Source: Bettongia penicillata ogilbyi (lineage: Eukaryota > Chordata > Mammalia > Diprotodontia > Potoroidae). Taken from it: a stretch of DNA of 64,000 bases. The notes below the pieces were generated by a model that was given only the letters and a program-made list of their open reading frames with translations, did no database searches and was not told the DNA's origin. Made by a program: the position numbers and the translations under genes. Location: positions 11,157,299 to 11,221,298 of the forward strand of contig JAJHZJ010000311.1 in NCBI GenBank assembly GCA_023548195.1, read 5' to 3'. Of the stretch, positions 12,118 to 23,697 are shown piece by piece. Positions within the stretch are counted from its first letter, which is position 1. Every line of letters starts with the position of its first letter.

Positions 12118-12365
12118 AATATCTGGTATGTATATAGTGCTTTTAGGTTTATAAAGTGCTTTTCACATAATATCTCACTTTATCCTCTTAACAACCCCAG
12201 AAGATACATGCTATTATCACCCTCACTTTACAGATGAGAAAACTAAAGCAAATAGATAGTAAATGGCTTGTCCAGGCTCACACTACTAAGAAGTACTTGA
12301 AATGTGATTTGAACTCAGGTCTTTTCAAAGTCAAGTGTAATGTTTTATCCAGTATGTCACTTATC
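12118..12365 (-). mobile_element. MIR-type SINE (antisense)
   Basis: 'tttataaagtgcttttcaca', 'cctcttaacaaccccagaag', 'cactttacagatgagaaaac' and 'atgtgatttgaactcaggtc' give a nearly complete antisense MIR. Confidence 0.88.
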
Positions 12366-12550
12366 TAAGAAGCAATTTGTTGCTAATGTATAGGTCATTT
12401 ACAAATCACCTGTGTATATACAGTTGTATCATCATTTGGTTCAAAGTCAAAATCAATACTCTCCTTTTAAGAAAGGATAAAGATGAGAAGAAAATGCGTT
12501 ATATAACTATGTTATATACAAGTTTACCTGTGTATATAAACCAAATTCCA

Positions 12551-12552
<2 letters not shown>

Positions 12553-12594
<42 letters not shown>
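12553..12594. repeat. (GT)21 microsatellite
   Basis: Uninterrupted GT dinucleotides over 42 bp. Confidence 0.98.
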
Positions 12595-12596
<2 letters not shown>

Positions 12597-13560
12597 GGGG
12601 GAAATAAAGTTACTTTGATGGTCATTATTTCTTAGAGAAAGTTAGACAATGAAAAGCAATTACTACAAGAAGGAGACCCAACGAGATCATGGATTATCTC
12701 ATATAGCAATCACTTGATCTCCTTAGTACATAGAGAGCTCTAGCATCCAAGCACAGCATCACTTCAGAGTTCAAGTATGGCATAAGAATGTTTCAAACTA
12801 GTATAGAGAAGGATGAGAAATTTCAACTTTTTCATTTCAAAAATGGTGGGAAAAAGGTGAATGGAAAACAAGCCTGAAGAGAAATGTTTGATAAAGCAAA
12901 GTCAAAATAACAGGGAAATATGTGCAAATAAAACTGAACTAAAGACAACAAGTACACACACACACACAGAGTTGTACATACATATATGTATAGATAGATT
13001 TCTCTGTATGCGTATATGTTTGTATATATTTATGTATAAATGTACATATATGCATGTGTATATGCATAATCTTTTCAATAGGAGTGTTGGAAACAACATA
13101 TTTGGACTCTTTGATGTTAATACTCATTGAATTATATGAGGAAATAGCAGTTGTACTGATAGTAAAAACTGGGCTAATGGTTACACAAATATAAAGTAAC
13201 TGAATCATTAGTCTTCAAAATAGCTCAAAAAGAGGATTACAAAAGATGGAAAATTTCACAGAAAATTTTATTATTTTTAAAGATGTGACCAAGAGGTCAT
13301 GAGCAAATACTAATCCATATATCAATTTTCTCACTTCTGTAAAATCTTAAGATAGTTGTCATTGAGAGTATCTTTGATAAAATATGACAAGGTTATATGC
13401 TTAATCTCATGAATAATTTTCTACAGCAGACAACATCTTAATTATTTTATAACAGAGAAATATTGAGAATATCAAATGAGTTATGACCAATAGTCGTTGA
13501 TTAAAAAAAGCATTACATAGGAAAATAGGATTTAGAGTTTCAGGAAAACTTAGACCAGTC
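12595..13560. other. Unique sequence with a TA/TG-rich patch
   Basis: 12952-13065 is a loose CA/TATG patch, which explains the histidine-, threonine- and isoleucine-rich frames on both strands. The rest is complex and unassigned. Confidence 0.55.
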
Positions 13561-13564
13561 CCAG

Positions 13565-13722
13565 GAAATCATTAAGAAACTAGAGAAGAATTTATTGTTT
13601 CTTAAGCATTTTAATGCAAGTCCAATATATTGTTCAGCTTCTCATTTTTGTACATATGATAAAACTGAGAGACTCAGAGTAATTTGCCCAAAGTCATCTA
13701 AGTGAGTAGAAGGGCTAGACTT
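13565..13722 (-). mobile_element. MIR-like SINE fragment (antisense)
   Basis: 'tatgataaaactgagagact' + cagag and 'aatttgcccaaagtcatcta' match the antisense MIR core. It is diverged. Confidence 0.6.
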
Positions 13723-13794
13723 GACTTGATAGAGGAAAAAGAGGCCTTGAAGGCATTTTTTGAATAACATGTCTATGATGTATATGTTAATAGC

Positions 13795-14460
13795 ACACAA
13801 GATTCCATGGCAGATGCAACCATGGAGATCACTTTGTTCAGCAATCTGTTGCATATCAACATCAAGCAAAGCATCCAACAGGGAGACATATGCTCACCCA
13901 AGTTGTTTGCCAGTGTCAGTGAAGATGCCCTGAGCAGGTCCAAATATAAAAGTGATTCCTTATCATGGTTGAGGTTCAACAGATTCTCCCTTTGATGAAT
14001 ACTTTTTAGGAGACTGCACAAAGGCACAAAAAACTACAGATCCTACTCAACAGGATACATAGACTCTCAAAAGAGTTTGCCATCCACAAGAGAAAACTAA
14101 AGTGGATGAAGAATACACATTGTTCAGATTATAACATGCAATTAGACAAGTAACTAGCGGAGTCAGTAGTTCAATAGATACAGCTTATAATGGTGTCACA
14201 GATGGTCAGCAAGCTGAACCCAGAATCAAATAACAGCATTAGATATAAGAAATTGTGAAGCACTTTAAATGGTCTTAAAGTGTTTGCCACCACAGAAGCC
14301 TGATTTTTTAATGCTCCAAATCTTCCAGTGATCTGTTTTGACCATATTACCATCATCTCATTGGAATATCAATTAAAAGTGACCAAAATAGCATAGAAAG
14401 ATACGTATTATACATGAGCAATTTACATCATATTACCAATTTATGATCGAGTACTTACGA
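13795..14460 (+). mobile_element. RTE-clade LINE, reverse-transcriptase remnant
   Basis: An open stretch at 13807-13995 reads NIKQSIQQGDICSPKLF, which resembles the R(Q/K)GDTISPKLF block of RTE/BovB-type reverse transcriptases. Further on, after frameshifts, IHKRKLKWMKN and DYNMQLDK match the block after the catalytic FADD motif, and EYQLKVTKIA matches the C-terminal region. The FADD motif itself is lost. It differs from the RTE copy at 45555-48050, so two lineages seem present. The copy is dead. Confidence 0.7.
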
Positions 14461-14611
14461 AGTACCTACCACATTTCAGAGTCTGTGATAAACAGTGATG
14501 CACTTTTGTTCAACTATAGTTGTGATTGTTGAGATTATTGCAAAAATCTCATATTTAATAGCAAACAATGATGAAGATATGATAGTGTAATAATTACTGA
14601 GTGTGTATGGG

Positions 14612-15155
14612 GCATTCAGGGAGGACTGGCACCTCTGGTGTGAAGGCTTAGCAAATCCTTTTCAGGGCTGCTCATCCACCTTTACTATCAACCTATCACT
14701 CAACTCTTCATCTGTGTCTCCGAGAAGCTATAGCCTACGCGGTGGCCATATTTTGGTAAAGCTGTCTTGGCAGCTGAGATAAACCAGATTAAGAGTAATT
14801 GGCAGACCTCAAACCTGTTGATAATTTAGGGGAATATCTACCCCAAGCATGTGAAGACTTCCCTGGCAGAATAGGTGGATGAGAACAATGTGTTCCAAGG
14901 GCCACGAAGGCGACTAAAGTAGAAAAAATGGCATACTTAGAGCTTGGTTAGATTTCAAAGATGCCAAGGCCATGCTCTATACAGAGGTGATTGTCAGCCA
15001 TCTTGATTTTTATGTTGATACTGGACTTCCAAGTCTCTTGAAGAGAGAGTGAGGCCAATGACTTTGTGCAACTCTGCTTCACTTAAATCCAATTCACATG
15101 CAAAGACATCTCACTATGATGTCATATGTCCTCTGAAAATAAAGTACACACAACA
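14612..15155 (+). mobile_element. MAR1-type SINE, near full-length body
   Basis: Starts 'ggactggcacctctggtgtg' and runs through 'gtctccgagaagctatagcc', 'tgtgaagacttccctggcag', 'gccatcttgatttttatgtt' and 'gtgaggccaatgactttgtg' to an RTE-like tail (ctatgatgtcatatgtcctc). The same body appears at 3928, 32795 and 48057. Confidence 0.75.
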
Positions 15156-16565
15156 GTAATAACAATATTTCATGAACTTTAAAGAAGGGCAAGTGTGTGC
15201 AAGTGAATTATCCATGGACATAGGGAAACCCCATCTGGGATTTAAGAACGGGGATGAGGAGGAGGAGCAGCCTCCATCTCAAGGTTTTGCAAAAGATTTG
15301 ATGTCCTCAGAGGAAAATCAGGTTTCAGTCAAATTAAAAAGGTAGGAGAGTTTGCTAAGAGTAGAGGCAATGTTCCAGATACACAAAAGAATGAGCTAGG
15401 AGAGGGGTGAATGGGGTTAATGGGACAACAGAGACTCAGGGCTGATCTGAATAGAGTTGAGAGTTGAATATAAGGCTCTAGGGATAGCGGGTTGGATAGG
15501 GACACTCTATGCATCTTGCCTCAAGGATATTAACACTAAATAATTGTGATTGAGAAACTAGAAGTATGGGACATAGGCCATAGCATCACATTGGCTATAA
15601 AGAGGCAACATGTTCATAAGGGAAATTGGTAGAATGAATTGGCCCCCAAATTCTAAATGGACATGATATTCCTTTCCCAATTACTGAATCTCTCTGCATT
15701 TAATCTAGATCCCCTTAGGAATTCTCATCATTTTTATGAGGATAGCTTCCAAGACTCCATATTGGTTATATGCAGTGGACAAAGGCAGGGAAGAATTTCA
15801 TCATCTGCGTAGCACAACAATTAGAAGAAGCAAAATACAATTAGCTGCAGGTTGTTTTTATCTATTGCTGAAGTACAGTAAAGCTGCTATGGGAAAGTGA
15901 ATACGGGAAACAAAGCTTCACAGTGCGTTAAGGAGGGCAGAAATTAAATAAAGGCATCATGATATTTGATGACCTAAAAATCCACTAAACACCAAATGAC
16001 TGGTGTTTACTGAAGATGAGCAATTCCATAGTGCACCAGGGCAAGTGCTTTCTCCATCAGCACTACCGAAGCAGCTACAATTCCATATTCCCTTATAGGA
16101 TTCCCCACTGACAGCTAGAGAAACAAATTAATTCTCAGTTTGTTTTTTAATTTTAGTTGTCACTAACAATGCCTCCACCTTCTGGCTCAGCATCTCAATA
16201 TTAACTTACAAGCGTAAAAGGAGAACTTAATCAGGGAATGTTTGGGGATTCCCTTTCTACCAGCTGAGTTGCTGAAGGTGAGGTAAGAGCAAACATTTGT
16301 GGGGAGGGAACAACAATTAGGTACCGACATCAGTTTCAGAATAACAATGCTCACTAAAGCTGCTCATAGACAGCATCTCATCTCAATTAATAAAGTGGTG
16401 CAAGGGGGAGAGAAGCCTTAGCATATGAGGTTTTCCCTTGTATACCAAACAAACTATGGCTGTCCACTTAGTGCTGCTATAGTCACCGAAACTCTAAGTA
16501 CTTGTCCCAGTAGTGACTTTCTTTTTTTTCATTTAAAGAAATAACACCAAAATAGTTGGGGAAAG
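15156..16565. other. Unique sequence, no gene recognised
   Basis: About 1.4 kb of complex sequence without an obvious interspersed repeat. The 61-codon minus frame at 15329-15514 shows no motif. The stretch contains the palindrome at 15986-16009. Confidence 0.5.
15986..16009. repeat. Perfect 9-bp inverted repeat with forkhead-like half-sites
   Basis: taaacacca, a 6-bp spacer, then tggtgttta. Each arm carries a TAAACA core of the kind bound by forkhead factors. This is a sequence match only, and a short palindrome like this can arise by chance. Confidence 0.5.
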
Positions 16566-16569
16566 TGTT

Positions 16570-16745
16570 AAACTTGCAGGTTGAATATCTGAGTTCACAT
16601 CCCAGATATGCAATAAATTACTTGTGTGAATGTGGGCAAGTCATTCCATATGCTTCAGACAGTTTTCCCCATCTGCATGCAAGTAGTGAAATGTCTCTAG
16701 ATCCTCATTCCAATTCCAGAGCTCTTTCCACAGAATATCCTTATG
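16570..16745 (+). mobile_element. MIR-type SINE
   Basis: 'tctgagttcacatcccagat' + atgc, 'atgtgggcaagtcattccat' and 'tcctcattccaattccagag' + ctc are MIR head, core and 3' part. Confidence 0.75.
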
Positions 16746-16749
16746 CTTA

Positions 16750-17218
16750 ACAGATACTTTGTTTAAGCAAAAATTTTAATTTTGCTCCAATAAGCAAATT
16801 CCATGTTATTGTCAACAAATAGTAAGTCCAGGGAAGTGGTGAACCTCCTCCTATCCCCCTCTCCTCCTTGTCTTCCCTAGAAGTGCTATGAGTATTCTAG
16901 CACCTCCTTTGATAGGAAACCTGGGTATGGTTCCTTAAATAAAAGCTGCATTCTCACAGGCTAGCATATACAACCTTTTCTGAGCAATGCTTCTCCCTAA
17001 GGGCTTGTGATTCAACTAGAACTCCTTATTGTACCAATAGATGCATGAGTTTCTGGTAACTGCAGGGTGACTTTTTTCCCAAACTAGGAAAGACACAGAA
17101 CCATTCCAAGGTATATCTCTTTCCAAGACGGAAAAACTAGAACTACCAGAACTCCTTGCAGCTGTTGGTTCAGTGGAAGGCTATTCAATAATGGCCAAGT
17201 ATTTGACCAGCTATCATG

Positions 17219-17220
<2 letters not shown>
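16750..17220. other. Unique sequence, no gene recognised
   Basis: No repeat or gene signal could be supported. Confidence 0.5.

Positions 17221-17302
<82 letters not shown>
17221..17302. repeat. A19 followed by (TA)n microsatellite
   Basis: Nineteen adenines (17221-17239) are followed by about 31 TA units. An adenine run at this place may be the remains of a retroposon tail, but no element body is recognisable upstream. Confidence 0.97.
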
Positions 17303-17304
<2 letters not shown>

Positions 17305-18025
17305 GGCAATATGTGAAACAAAAAGAATCTGGTGAAGATTTCACAGAACATATAGAAGATCTCAAAATGTCAAACCCACTGGAAATGTTATTCTTACCTC
17401 CTGAGGTGTGTAATGCAATAGCCATTGTCACAAATCTGCCTCAATGAGATAATTGCTTATTAACAAGCAAGCAGTTGGGGTTGACTAACATGTAACCCCA
17501 ATGTATTTTTTTTCAAAAGCTTTGCAGTAGGATTGAGTAGACCCATTTGGAAACAATGAGTTATAATTGTATTCCCCTCAAAAGTCACATGTTTATTGAA
17601 CAGGATCCAAAAAAGAAAATAAGCTTGACAACAGCTATTTACTGATACATAAAGGTACGGGTTCTTCTTTTCTCATATTTACCAAAGGCACATTTTCCAT
17701 AGCCTTATTTCTTATTACAAAAACAGGTCCCCAGTATGACAACTTATGACATCTTCTTTGATTTACACTAGAACTACATTGCTAGAATCCACTCTTCTCT
17801 ATTAATTTTGCGCTATTGTAGATTATGAAGAGAATAGATTTCTTACAATAATATGTATAAGCACTTTCCCCCAACTCCATTTTTATTGCATATAGCTTCT
17901 TCCATGCAGTGTATTTTGTGTCGGAGGGGAGGAAGAAGAAACTCAAGATGTAGCTCCAGATTTTGTACATCAAACAACCACAAACAAGAATGACAATAAT
18001 AACACAACATACATAAATATACATT
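17303..18025. other. Unique sequence, no gene recognised
   Basis: AT-rich and complex. The 80-codon minus frame at 17782-18024 has no motif. Confidence 0.5.
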
Positions 18026-18027
18026 TA

Positions 18028-18180
18028 AACCATTGTACTAAGCACTTTGCAAATATCTTGTTTGATTTTCATGACAACTGTAGATACTACTATTATCCTC
18101 ATTTTACAGATGAGGAAACTGAAACAAAAGAGATACAATGATTTGCTTAAGGTTACACAACCAGTAGTCATTCAAGTGAA
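18028..18180 (-). mobile_element. MIR-type SINE (antisense)
   Basis: 'ctaagcactttgcaaatatc', 'catgacaactgtagatacta', 'cattttacagatgaggaaac' and 'atttgcttaaggttacacaa' follow in antisense MIR order. Confidence 0.88.
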
Positions 18181-18517
18181 AGAATTCAATATTTCAAAAT
18201 AATGGTTTTTTAATAAAATATTTTTGGAAGTAAAAAATAAGAAATCCTTGACAAGGATTTCCTCATGTTAGGATACTCACAAAAGCTTCCTAGAGAAGTA
18301 AAATAACATTAACGAGAAGCAACAAAATCAAGTACATAAAGAGACAAAGACACCGTTCCTCTGAAACACACTGATATAGGGTCATAAGTAAGTCACTTAA
18401 CTTGTTAGCACCCAAAAGACTTGCCAACATCTATCCATGGAGAGAATTTATACACAGTACTGATAAAATCATAGTTGTGGACCTCAATCTCTTCCCTGAT
18501 ACTGGCAAATTAAGAAT

Positions 18518-18670
18518 TGTCCATATTCATATAAATGAATGCATGAAACATTTGTTAAACACTTACTATGCACAAAGCACCATGCTAATTGTTGGGGCCA
18601 TAAACAATCTTAGCTCTCAAGTCCAGTGCAGGGGAGGACAACATACATGGAAGTTGATGGCTGCAAGTCT
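18518..18670 (-). mobile_element. LINE-2 3' end (antisense)
   Basis: 'aatgcatgaaacatttgtta' + aacacttactatgcac, then 'agcaccatgctaattgttgg' is the complement of the LINE-2 terminus. The 116-codon frame spanning it is therefore not a gene. Confidence 0.7.
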
Positions 18671-19612
18671 GATGGAAAGGTCAGAGGTCCTTGGGGAAAG
18701 TGACAATCAAAATGGTAATGCATCTTCTATATTATATAATATATTAATATAATAGATAAGCTATCATGATGGGATTCTGTAGCCCATCTGGATCTTCATC
18801 TACATGAAGTTTACCATCAAATTATTTGACTATAGAGGAAAAATATATCAATATGCCAAGACAAGAACAAACAGAGGATTCAGGAAGATAAAAACAGGAG
18901 GATTTTTTTTAAACCAATAGTCTACAATAACCAACTATAATATGCAGGGATGTTTAGACATGCAAGATAAAGGATACTGTGCATATAGGAGTGACTTTAA
19001 AAAATATGGTTGCCATAAAAAGTCTTTATGGAAGAGTTTGAATTTAGTAGGGGTATAAAAGAGGAAAAAAAGTATGTGATTAGATAGAAAGGGACTGAAA
19101 GAGGGTCAAAGTAGTTAAAAGATTTTTGTCATATGGGATATATCACAATCAAAACTTTTAAGCTGAATTACATCTTTTGAACTCCTTGTATCTCACTCTT
19201 CCCCGTGAGATGGAGATGCCTAGTGTCTTCAAGCTGTCTCTAGACTTTACAAGGAAATCTGCCTTGATCTCCCATTTGTATGACAGTTTTGAGCAATGCT
19301 TAGTTGAACATCATCATCTTGACATGGCACCACCTCCACCCTCCAATTCTTCCTACTCTTCCAGGTCCTACCACCATTCTGTCCTCTCCTCATTGATGAA
19401 AGCTTCTATATCTAGTCAGACACAGATCCAACATGCTGAACTCAGGTTCTTTTCCTACCATTATTCTCAACCCTGTTATACGTCAGGGTCTGGGAAGAAA
19501 AAATAAAGTCCACAACTACAATACCTGGGAAAACAAGGCTTTCAATTTGACTCTGTTCATGATCCCAATGGCTGAGCATTCTTCTTTGGTTTCCATTCCT
19601 CACATATATCAT
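18671..19612. other. Mostly unique sequence, no gene recognised
   Basis: A 109-codon frame at 19177-19506 (+) has mixed composition with serine and histidine patches but no motif I recognise. It lies upstream of a LINE-2 3' end, so it may be LINE-2 sequence too diverged to identify. Confidence 0.45.
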
Positions 19613-19725
19613 CTTCCTCTGTTAAATTATAAGTCTGCTGGGAGCAAATATTTTCTTCCTTAATTTTATATGTATCTTCAACTCTTAACACTGAACTTCG
19701 TATATAAAAAGTGCTAAATAACTGT
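19613..19725 (+). mobile_element. LINE-2 3' end
   Basis: 'ttaaattataagtctgctgg', 'tgtatcttcaactcttaaca' and 'aagtgctaaataactgtttt' match a decayed LINE-2 terminus. Confidence 0.65.
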
Positions 19726-21775
19726 TTTTTTTAAATTCATTTATATGTTCATATATTTCTGCTTTGTGTTTCTATTAATTCTAATGATCAGAGTTGCTTA
19801 GCAAATTGTATCTCTAAAGGAACTTTATATGATCATAATTTATTCTAGGTATATTTTTGGAAGTTTTGAGACTAGATTTAATTATAATATGGTATTTTTA
19901 TTCTAAATACAATTAAAAGGCAATAAAATTGTGTGATTCTGTATTATCTGCATGTTACAGCCAGATGAACGACTGAATAGTATGCTATAAAATAAAATTT
20001 TTAAAAATTGCAAAGACCTGCCTGTTCTCATATCCTACTTTCATTGAGGATGTCCTCCCTACCTGTGTAGATAATTCTCATATAAAATGTATTGATTACA
20101 AAATAAAAGCATAGTTTATTAGTTAATGTTCTTTCATTCACCCGTTTTTACTGATAGTGATGCCAGTCATAATTTTATTCTCATTCCATTATCCTTCCCT
20201 TTATCAGATATCGTGTGAATCAATTTCCCAATGTTTTCAAAATTCTATTGTCTCCAGGAAAGATTTCTTCTTTTTGTACTTGGTCTGGTCAAACTATGTG
20301 TCCTATTACCATCATCATCTATTATAAATTTCTTATATAATTCATCAGGAACTGTGATAAAGTTAAAGTTAGAATGTGATCCTACTAGTAATGATGAAAA
20401 TAATTTATTTTAGAAATGATGAAAGCTTTATTCTACTTATTAGATATGTGTTATCCACCTTCCATTTTCATAAGATCACAGATTTCTCTTCTTTCTGGAA
20501 AAGTTACAAAATGTTATCTAATCTATGGAGTATTTGATAAGTTGCCCTCAAAACAGCCAACATATCCCTTACTACACATTGACATAGTGAAAAACAAACA
20601 AGTAATTTTTTTTTTAAAAGGTAGGCATAAAGGTGGACCCAAAGAGATGTTGGATAATTTGTTCATAATTAAGAAAGAGGCCAAAGGAAATAAACCAAAG
20701 ACATTTTGGACTGCTTAGCCCCTATAATAAAAGTGTCATGAGGCATTAGTTATGACAAACACTGAATAATAGCAAAAAGAAATCTCAAACCAAATCTTAA
20801 CACAAGGGAAATGATTCATTACTGATTTAGGAGTACAGAAAAATGCTTTCCAAGCAGTCAGATCTTTGACTTACTAGAGTAGAGATCAAAATTAGCACTA
20901 AACTAAAAGACAAGATGAAGAGAAGAATATGAAATGATGAGCATTTCCAACTCTCACCTGACCTATTTCACAAAGCTATTGATGCTGAAAATGGCAAATG
21001 AATAAAGCAAATGATATTGAAACAGACTTCCACCATTTCCCACAAAATTTAACTAATGTGGAATAATCACAGCCAAGAGGCCAAAAGAATCCCAGACTAG
21101 TCTCAGCTAGGAAATACTATTTCTTTGCCAAGTAGGGAGACGTGTCAAGCAAGTGCAGTGCTGTTTTTAGATATTAAGTAATTTGCAAAATTTTTAGTGA
21201 AAATATTAGATGATTATGAATAGTATTTTTAATAAAATAATGAAGAGGAGAGAGATTAGGAGTGTACAGAAGGTATGGTATGAGCCCCAATTAAGGCATA
21301 TCATCCCAGAATATTTCTGAGTGACCAACAGAATGCTTTAGAGTACTGCAGTTAGGACTATATGGCCTTATTTCTTGTTGTCTGTGTGACTAAAAGTATT
21401 TAATTTCAAATTTAGGGCTTCAATTCCCCTAGCTGTAATTCAAGAATTTAGAGTAAATAACTTTTTGCAGAATTTCCAGAAAACAAAAAAGAAACCTATG
21501 ATCCTATGAAAATGGAAGGTGGATAAGTGGAATAAACCTGTCATCATTTATAAAACAAAGTATTTTTATCATTACTACCTCTCATCGTCTTTTGGAAATA
21601 TTCATGCATTTGTTGCAATTATCTTCATGGTAGTTTCTGTGCTTATGCTCCTCATGAATGCTACATCATGAGATTATCCCATAAAGGTGTTAATGTGGAC
21701 GAGATGAGAACAAGCTTGCAGCTCTTGTGTTATACTCTCAAAGAGAATCAGTGAACTGAGCTGTTCTCCTATTTT
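19726..21775. other. Unique AT-rich sequence, no gene recognised
   Basis: About 2 kb without assignable repeats. The adjacent plus-strand frames of 60 and 100 codons (20231-20413 and 20416-20718) lie in different frames and show no motifs, splice-supported structure or homology I recognise. Confidence 0.5.
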
Positions 21776-21777
21776 GG

Positions 21778-21833
21778 TTGTTGTTGAAGTCATTTTTCAG
21801 TCATGTCTGATTCTCCAAGACCCTATTTGATGA
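21778..21833 (-). mobile_element. Marsupial SINE 3' tail (antisense)
   Basis: 'ttgttgttgaagtcattttt' then 'cagtcatgtctgattctcca' + agaccc is the complement of the SINE end seen at 25874 and 44130. Only the tail remains. Confidence 0.7.
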
Positions 21834-21839
21834 CTGAAC

Positions 21840-21945
21840 TACATACATACACATATGTTTGTCTGTGTGTATATATATAATGTGTATATATTATGTGTGT
21901 ATATATATATATGTATGTATTATGTATGTGTCTGCATATATAACT
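21840..21945. repeat. TATG/TGTA microsatellite-like tract
   Basis: Interrupted tacatacatacaca, tgtgtatatata and tgtatgtatt units. Confidence 0.9.
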
Positions 21946-21967
21946 TTAGACTTAAAAGGAATAGTTA

Positions 21968-22058
21968 TGGCAAATGAGGCTTGGAGATGGTAAACCATGA
22001 TTGCATGGCTGGGTGGTGAAAAAGCTCAGACTAAGATCTATGTTTCCTGATTTTTATT
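21968..22058 (-). mobile_element. Possible MIR core (antisense)
   Basis: 'caaatgaggcttggagatgg' and 'tgcatggctgggtggtgaaa' resemble antisense MIR core, but the match is weak. Confidence 0.4.
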
Positions 22059-22269
22059 CCCATGTTTTATTGATTTTTCATCTATTGACATATTAATTCT
22101 AGTTATTTATATCAAAGAAGTGCTAATGTGAAGATTTCAGTAATTCTGCCAGATTGGTAGGGGACCATTATTATCCTGGTCCTATGTCAATAACTCAAAG
22201 GAAGCTCACTGTTATAAATGTCTGTATGTGTACTCTTGAGCAAGTGCTTATTATTATAAAGATATTTTT

Positions 22270-22590
22270 TATATTGACCTGAAATCTGTCTAATTCTAAC
22301 TAGCATTCTTTAGTCCCTACTCTGGCCTCTGGAGTGACAGAGATCTAGTCTACCCTATCTTCTACATGAGTGCACTTCAAAGATTTAAAGACAGCTATCA
22401 CATCCCCCATTGTTCTTCTGTAGGCTAAACTTCCCCAGTTCCTTCAACTGTTATGGGGTTGGTATAACTCCCTGAATCCTTACCCTCAGGCTAGCTTGTT
22501 TTCTAACCTTTTCCTACTATCCTTCTTACTGTGCTAGTCTCCTCCCCAGGATTTCCTTTAGGTTTGATCTCAGTTTGAAGAACCTTAACT
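22270..22590 (-). mobile_element. CR1/L3-type LINE 3' part (antisense)
   Basis: 'gacctgaaatctgtctaatt', 'tactctggcctctggagtga', 'aaagacagctatcacatccc', 'tgtaggctaaacttcccc' and 'agttccttcaactgttatgg' are the complement of the CR1/L3 end in the same order as the plus-strand copies at 9770 and 35275. Confidence 0.85.
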
Positions 22591-22739
22591 AGAAATTTTG
22601 ACATCCAGGGCAATCAGCATGGAACATGCCCTTCAAATCAACTTTACAATATATGATGGAAAATAATGGGATGAGATGGGACCTGAGATTTCATTTACAT
22701 AGGAAATCTCAGCAAGCAAACTTATTTTTACCAATGTGG

Positions 22740-22870
22740 ATTAGCATTTCTCTGCAAATTATTATCTTTGAAATCAAGGGTTTAAGTGATTTGCCCAGGA
22801 TAATACAGGTACTATGTGAAAGAGTGAGGACTTGAACTCAGGTCTTCTTCACTCTAAACCTGTCTTTAAA
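22740..22870 (-). mobile_element. MIR-like SINE fragment (antisense)
   Basis: 'ttaagtgatttgcccaggat' and 'gaggacttgaactcaggtct' match antisense MIR core and head. Confidence 0.7.
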
Positions 22871-23122
22871 CTAGACATGCCATTCAGTCTTTCATTTTAA
22901 ACAAAATAATAATAATAATATACAAAGTTAATTGGGCAAAAAGGAGGAATTTGTTATTTTGGTGTTTTCTGCACAAGGAGGGCTCAAGTTAAATGTTTGT
23001 GCTTTGTCACTTTCAGAGATCTGTGGCAAAGCACCAGTTATTCTTTCTTATTTGTGGTTCTGATATTTTTGAGATTTTTTTGGGAGTAACAAGAAGAGAG
23101 TTCTGGGAAAATCTAATTTCTA

Positions 23123-23404
23123 GTCAGACAGTGTCATATACCTTTAATCCCTACCACCAGTAAAACTGAAACCTGGTGGATCATTTGAGTTAGGCAATAT
23201 TGAGATGCAATATGCTGATCCAAATGAATGTCCACACTAATCTGGAACAGATATGGTGATTTCCTGGAGAAAAAGGCCACCAGGCAGAGGCAAACTGGTC
23301 CAGAAAAAGAAAACAAGCTAATTGTCCCCTACTGATAAATTTTGGGATTGGCGCCATGGGTAGCCAATGCACTTCTAACCTTGACAAGATAGGAGACCCA
23401 GTCA
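23123..23404 (+). pseudogene. RN7SL: 7SL (signal recognition particle RNA) pseudogene
   Basis: About 280 bp align by eye along nearly the whole of 7SL RNA. 'tacctttaatccctac' matches the 5' Alu-domain loop, 'ggtggatcatttgag' the following helix, 'gctgatccaaatgaatgtcc' and 'acactaatctggaa' the early S-domain region, 'atatggtgatttcctgg' and 'ccaccaggcagaggcaaact' the SRP54-binding helix area, and 'attggcgccatgggtagcca' with 'gataggagacccagtc' the 3' Alu-domain strand. Many substitutions rule out a working RNA. An A-rich tail that became a purine tract follows, so this is a retroposed copy. Marsupials lack Alu/B1, so full-length 7SL similarity is best read as a direct 7SL copy. Confidence 0.88.
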
Positions 23405-23697
23405 AAAAAGAAAGAAAGGAGAGAAAGGGGGGAAGGAGGGAGGGAAGAAAGTTGAGAAGGAGGGAGGGGGAAAGAGAAAGGACAGGAATTAAAGAAGGAA
23501 GAAAAAGGAAGAGAGGAAAGGAGAAAAGGAAGGAGGAAATAGAAGAAAAGAAGGAAAGGAGTAAGGAAAGAAAGAAGAAGTTAAAGGAGGGAGGGAGTGA
23601 GGAAGGAAGGAATGAAGTAAAGAAAGGAAGGAAGGAGAGAGGGAGCAAGGAAGAAAGGAAGGAAGCAAGGAAAGGAGCAAGAAAAGAAAAAAGGAAC
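23405..23697 (+). repeat. GA-rich purine tract (GGAA/GAAA/GGGA units)
   Basis: About 290 bp of almost pure purine directly after the 7SL pseudogene, probably grown from its poly(A) tail. The Lys/Glu/Arg-rich plus frame and the Ser/Leu/Phe-rich minus frame are its translations. A purine strand this long can form triplex DNA. Confidence 0.93.

Noticed and set aside
12553..12594. Regular repeat arrays as a possible CRISPR-like array
   Set aside because: Tandem arrays in this window are simple microsatellites without unique spacers, in a vertebrate genome.
19177..19506. 109-codon plus-strand frame
   Set aside because: No family or domain recognised. Position upstream of a LINE-2 3' end and low-complexity patches make a gene unlikely.
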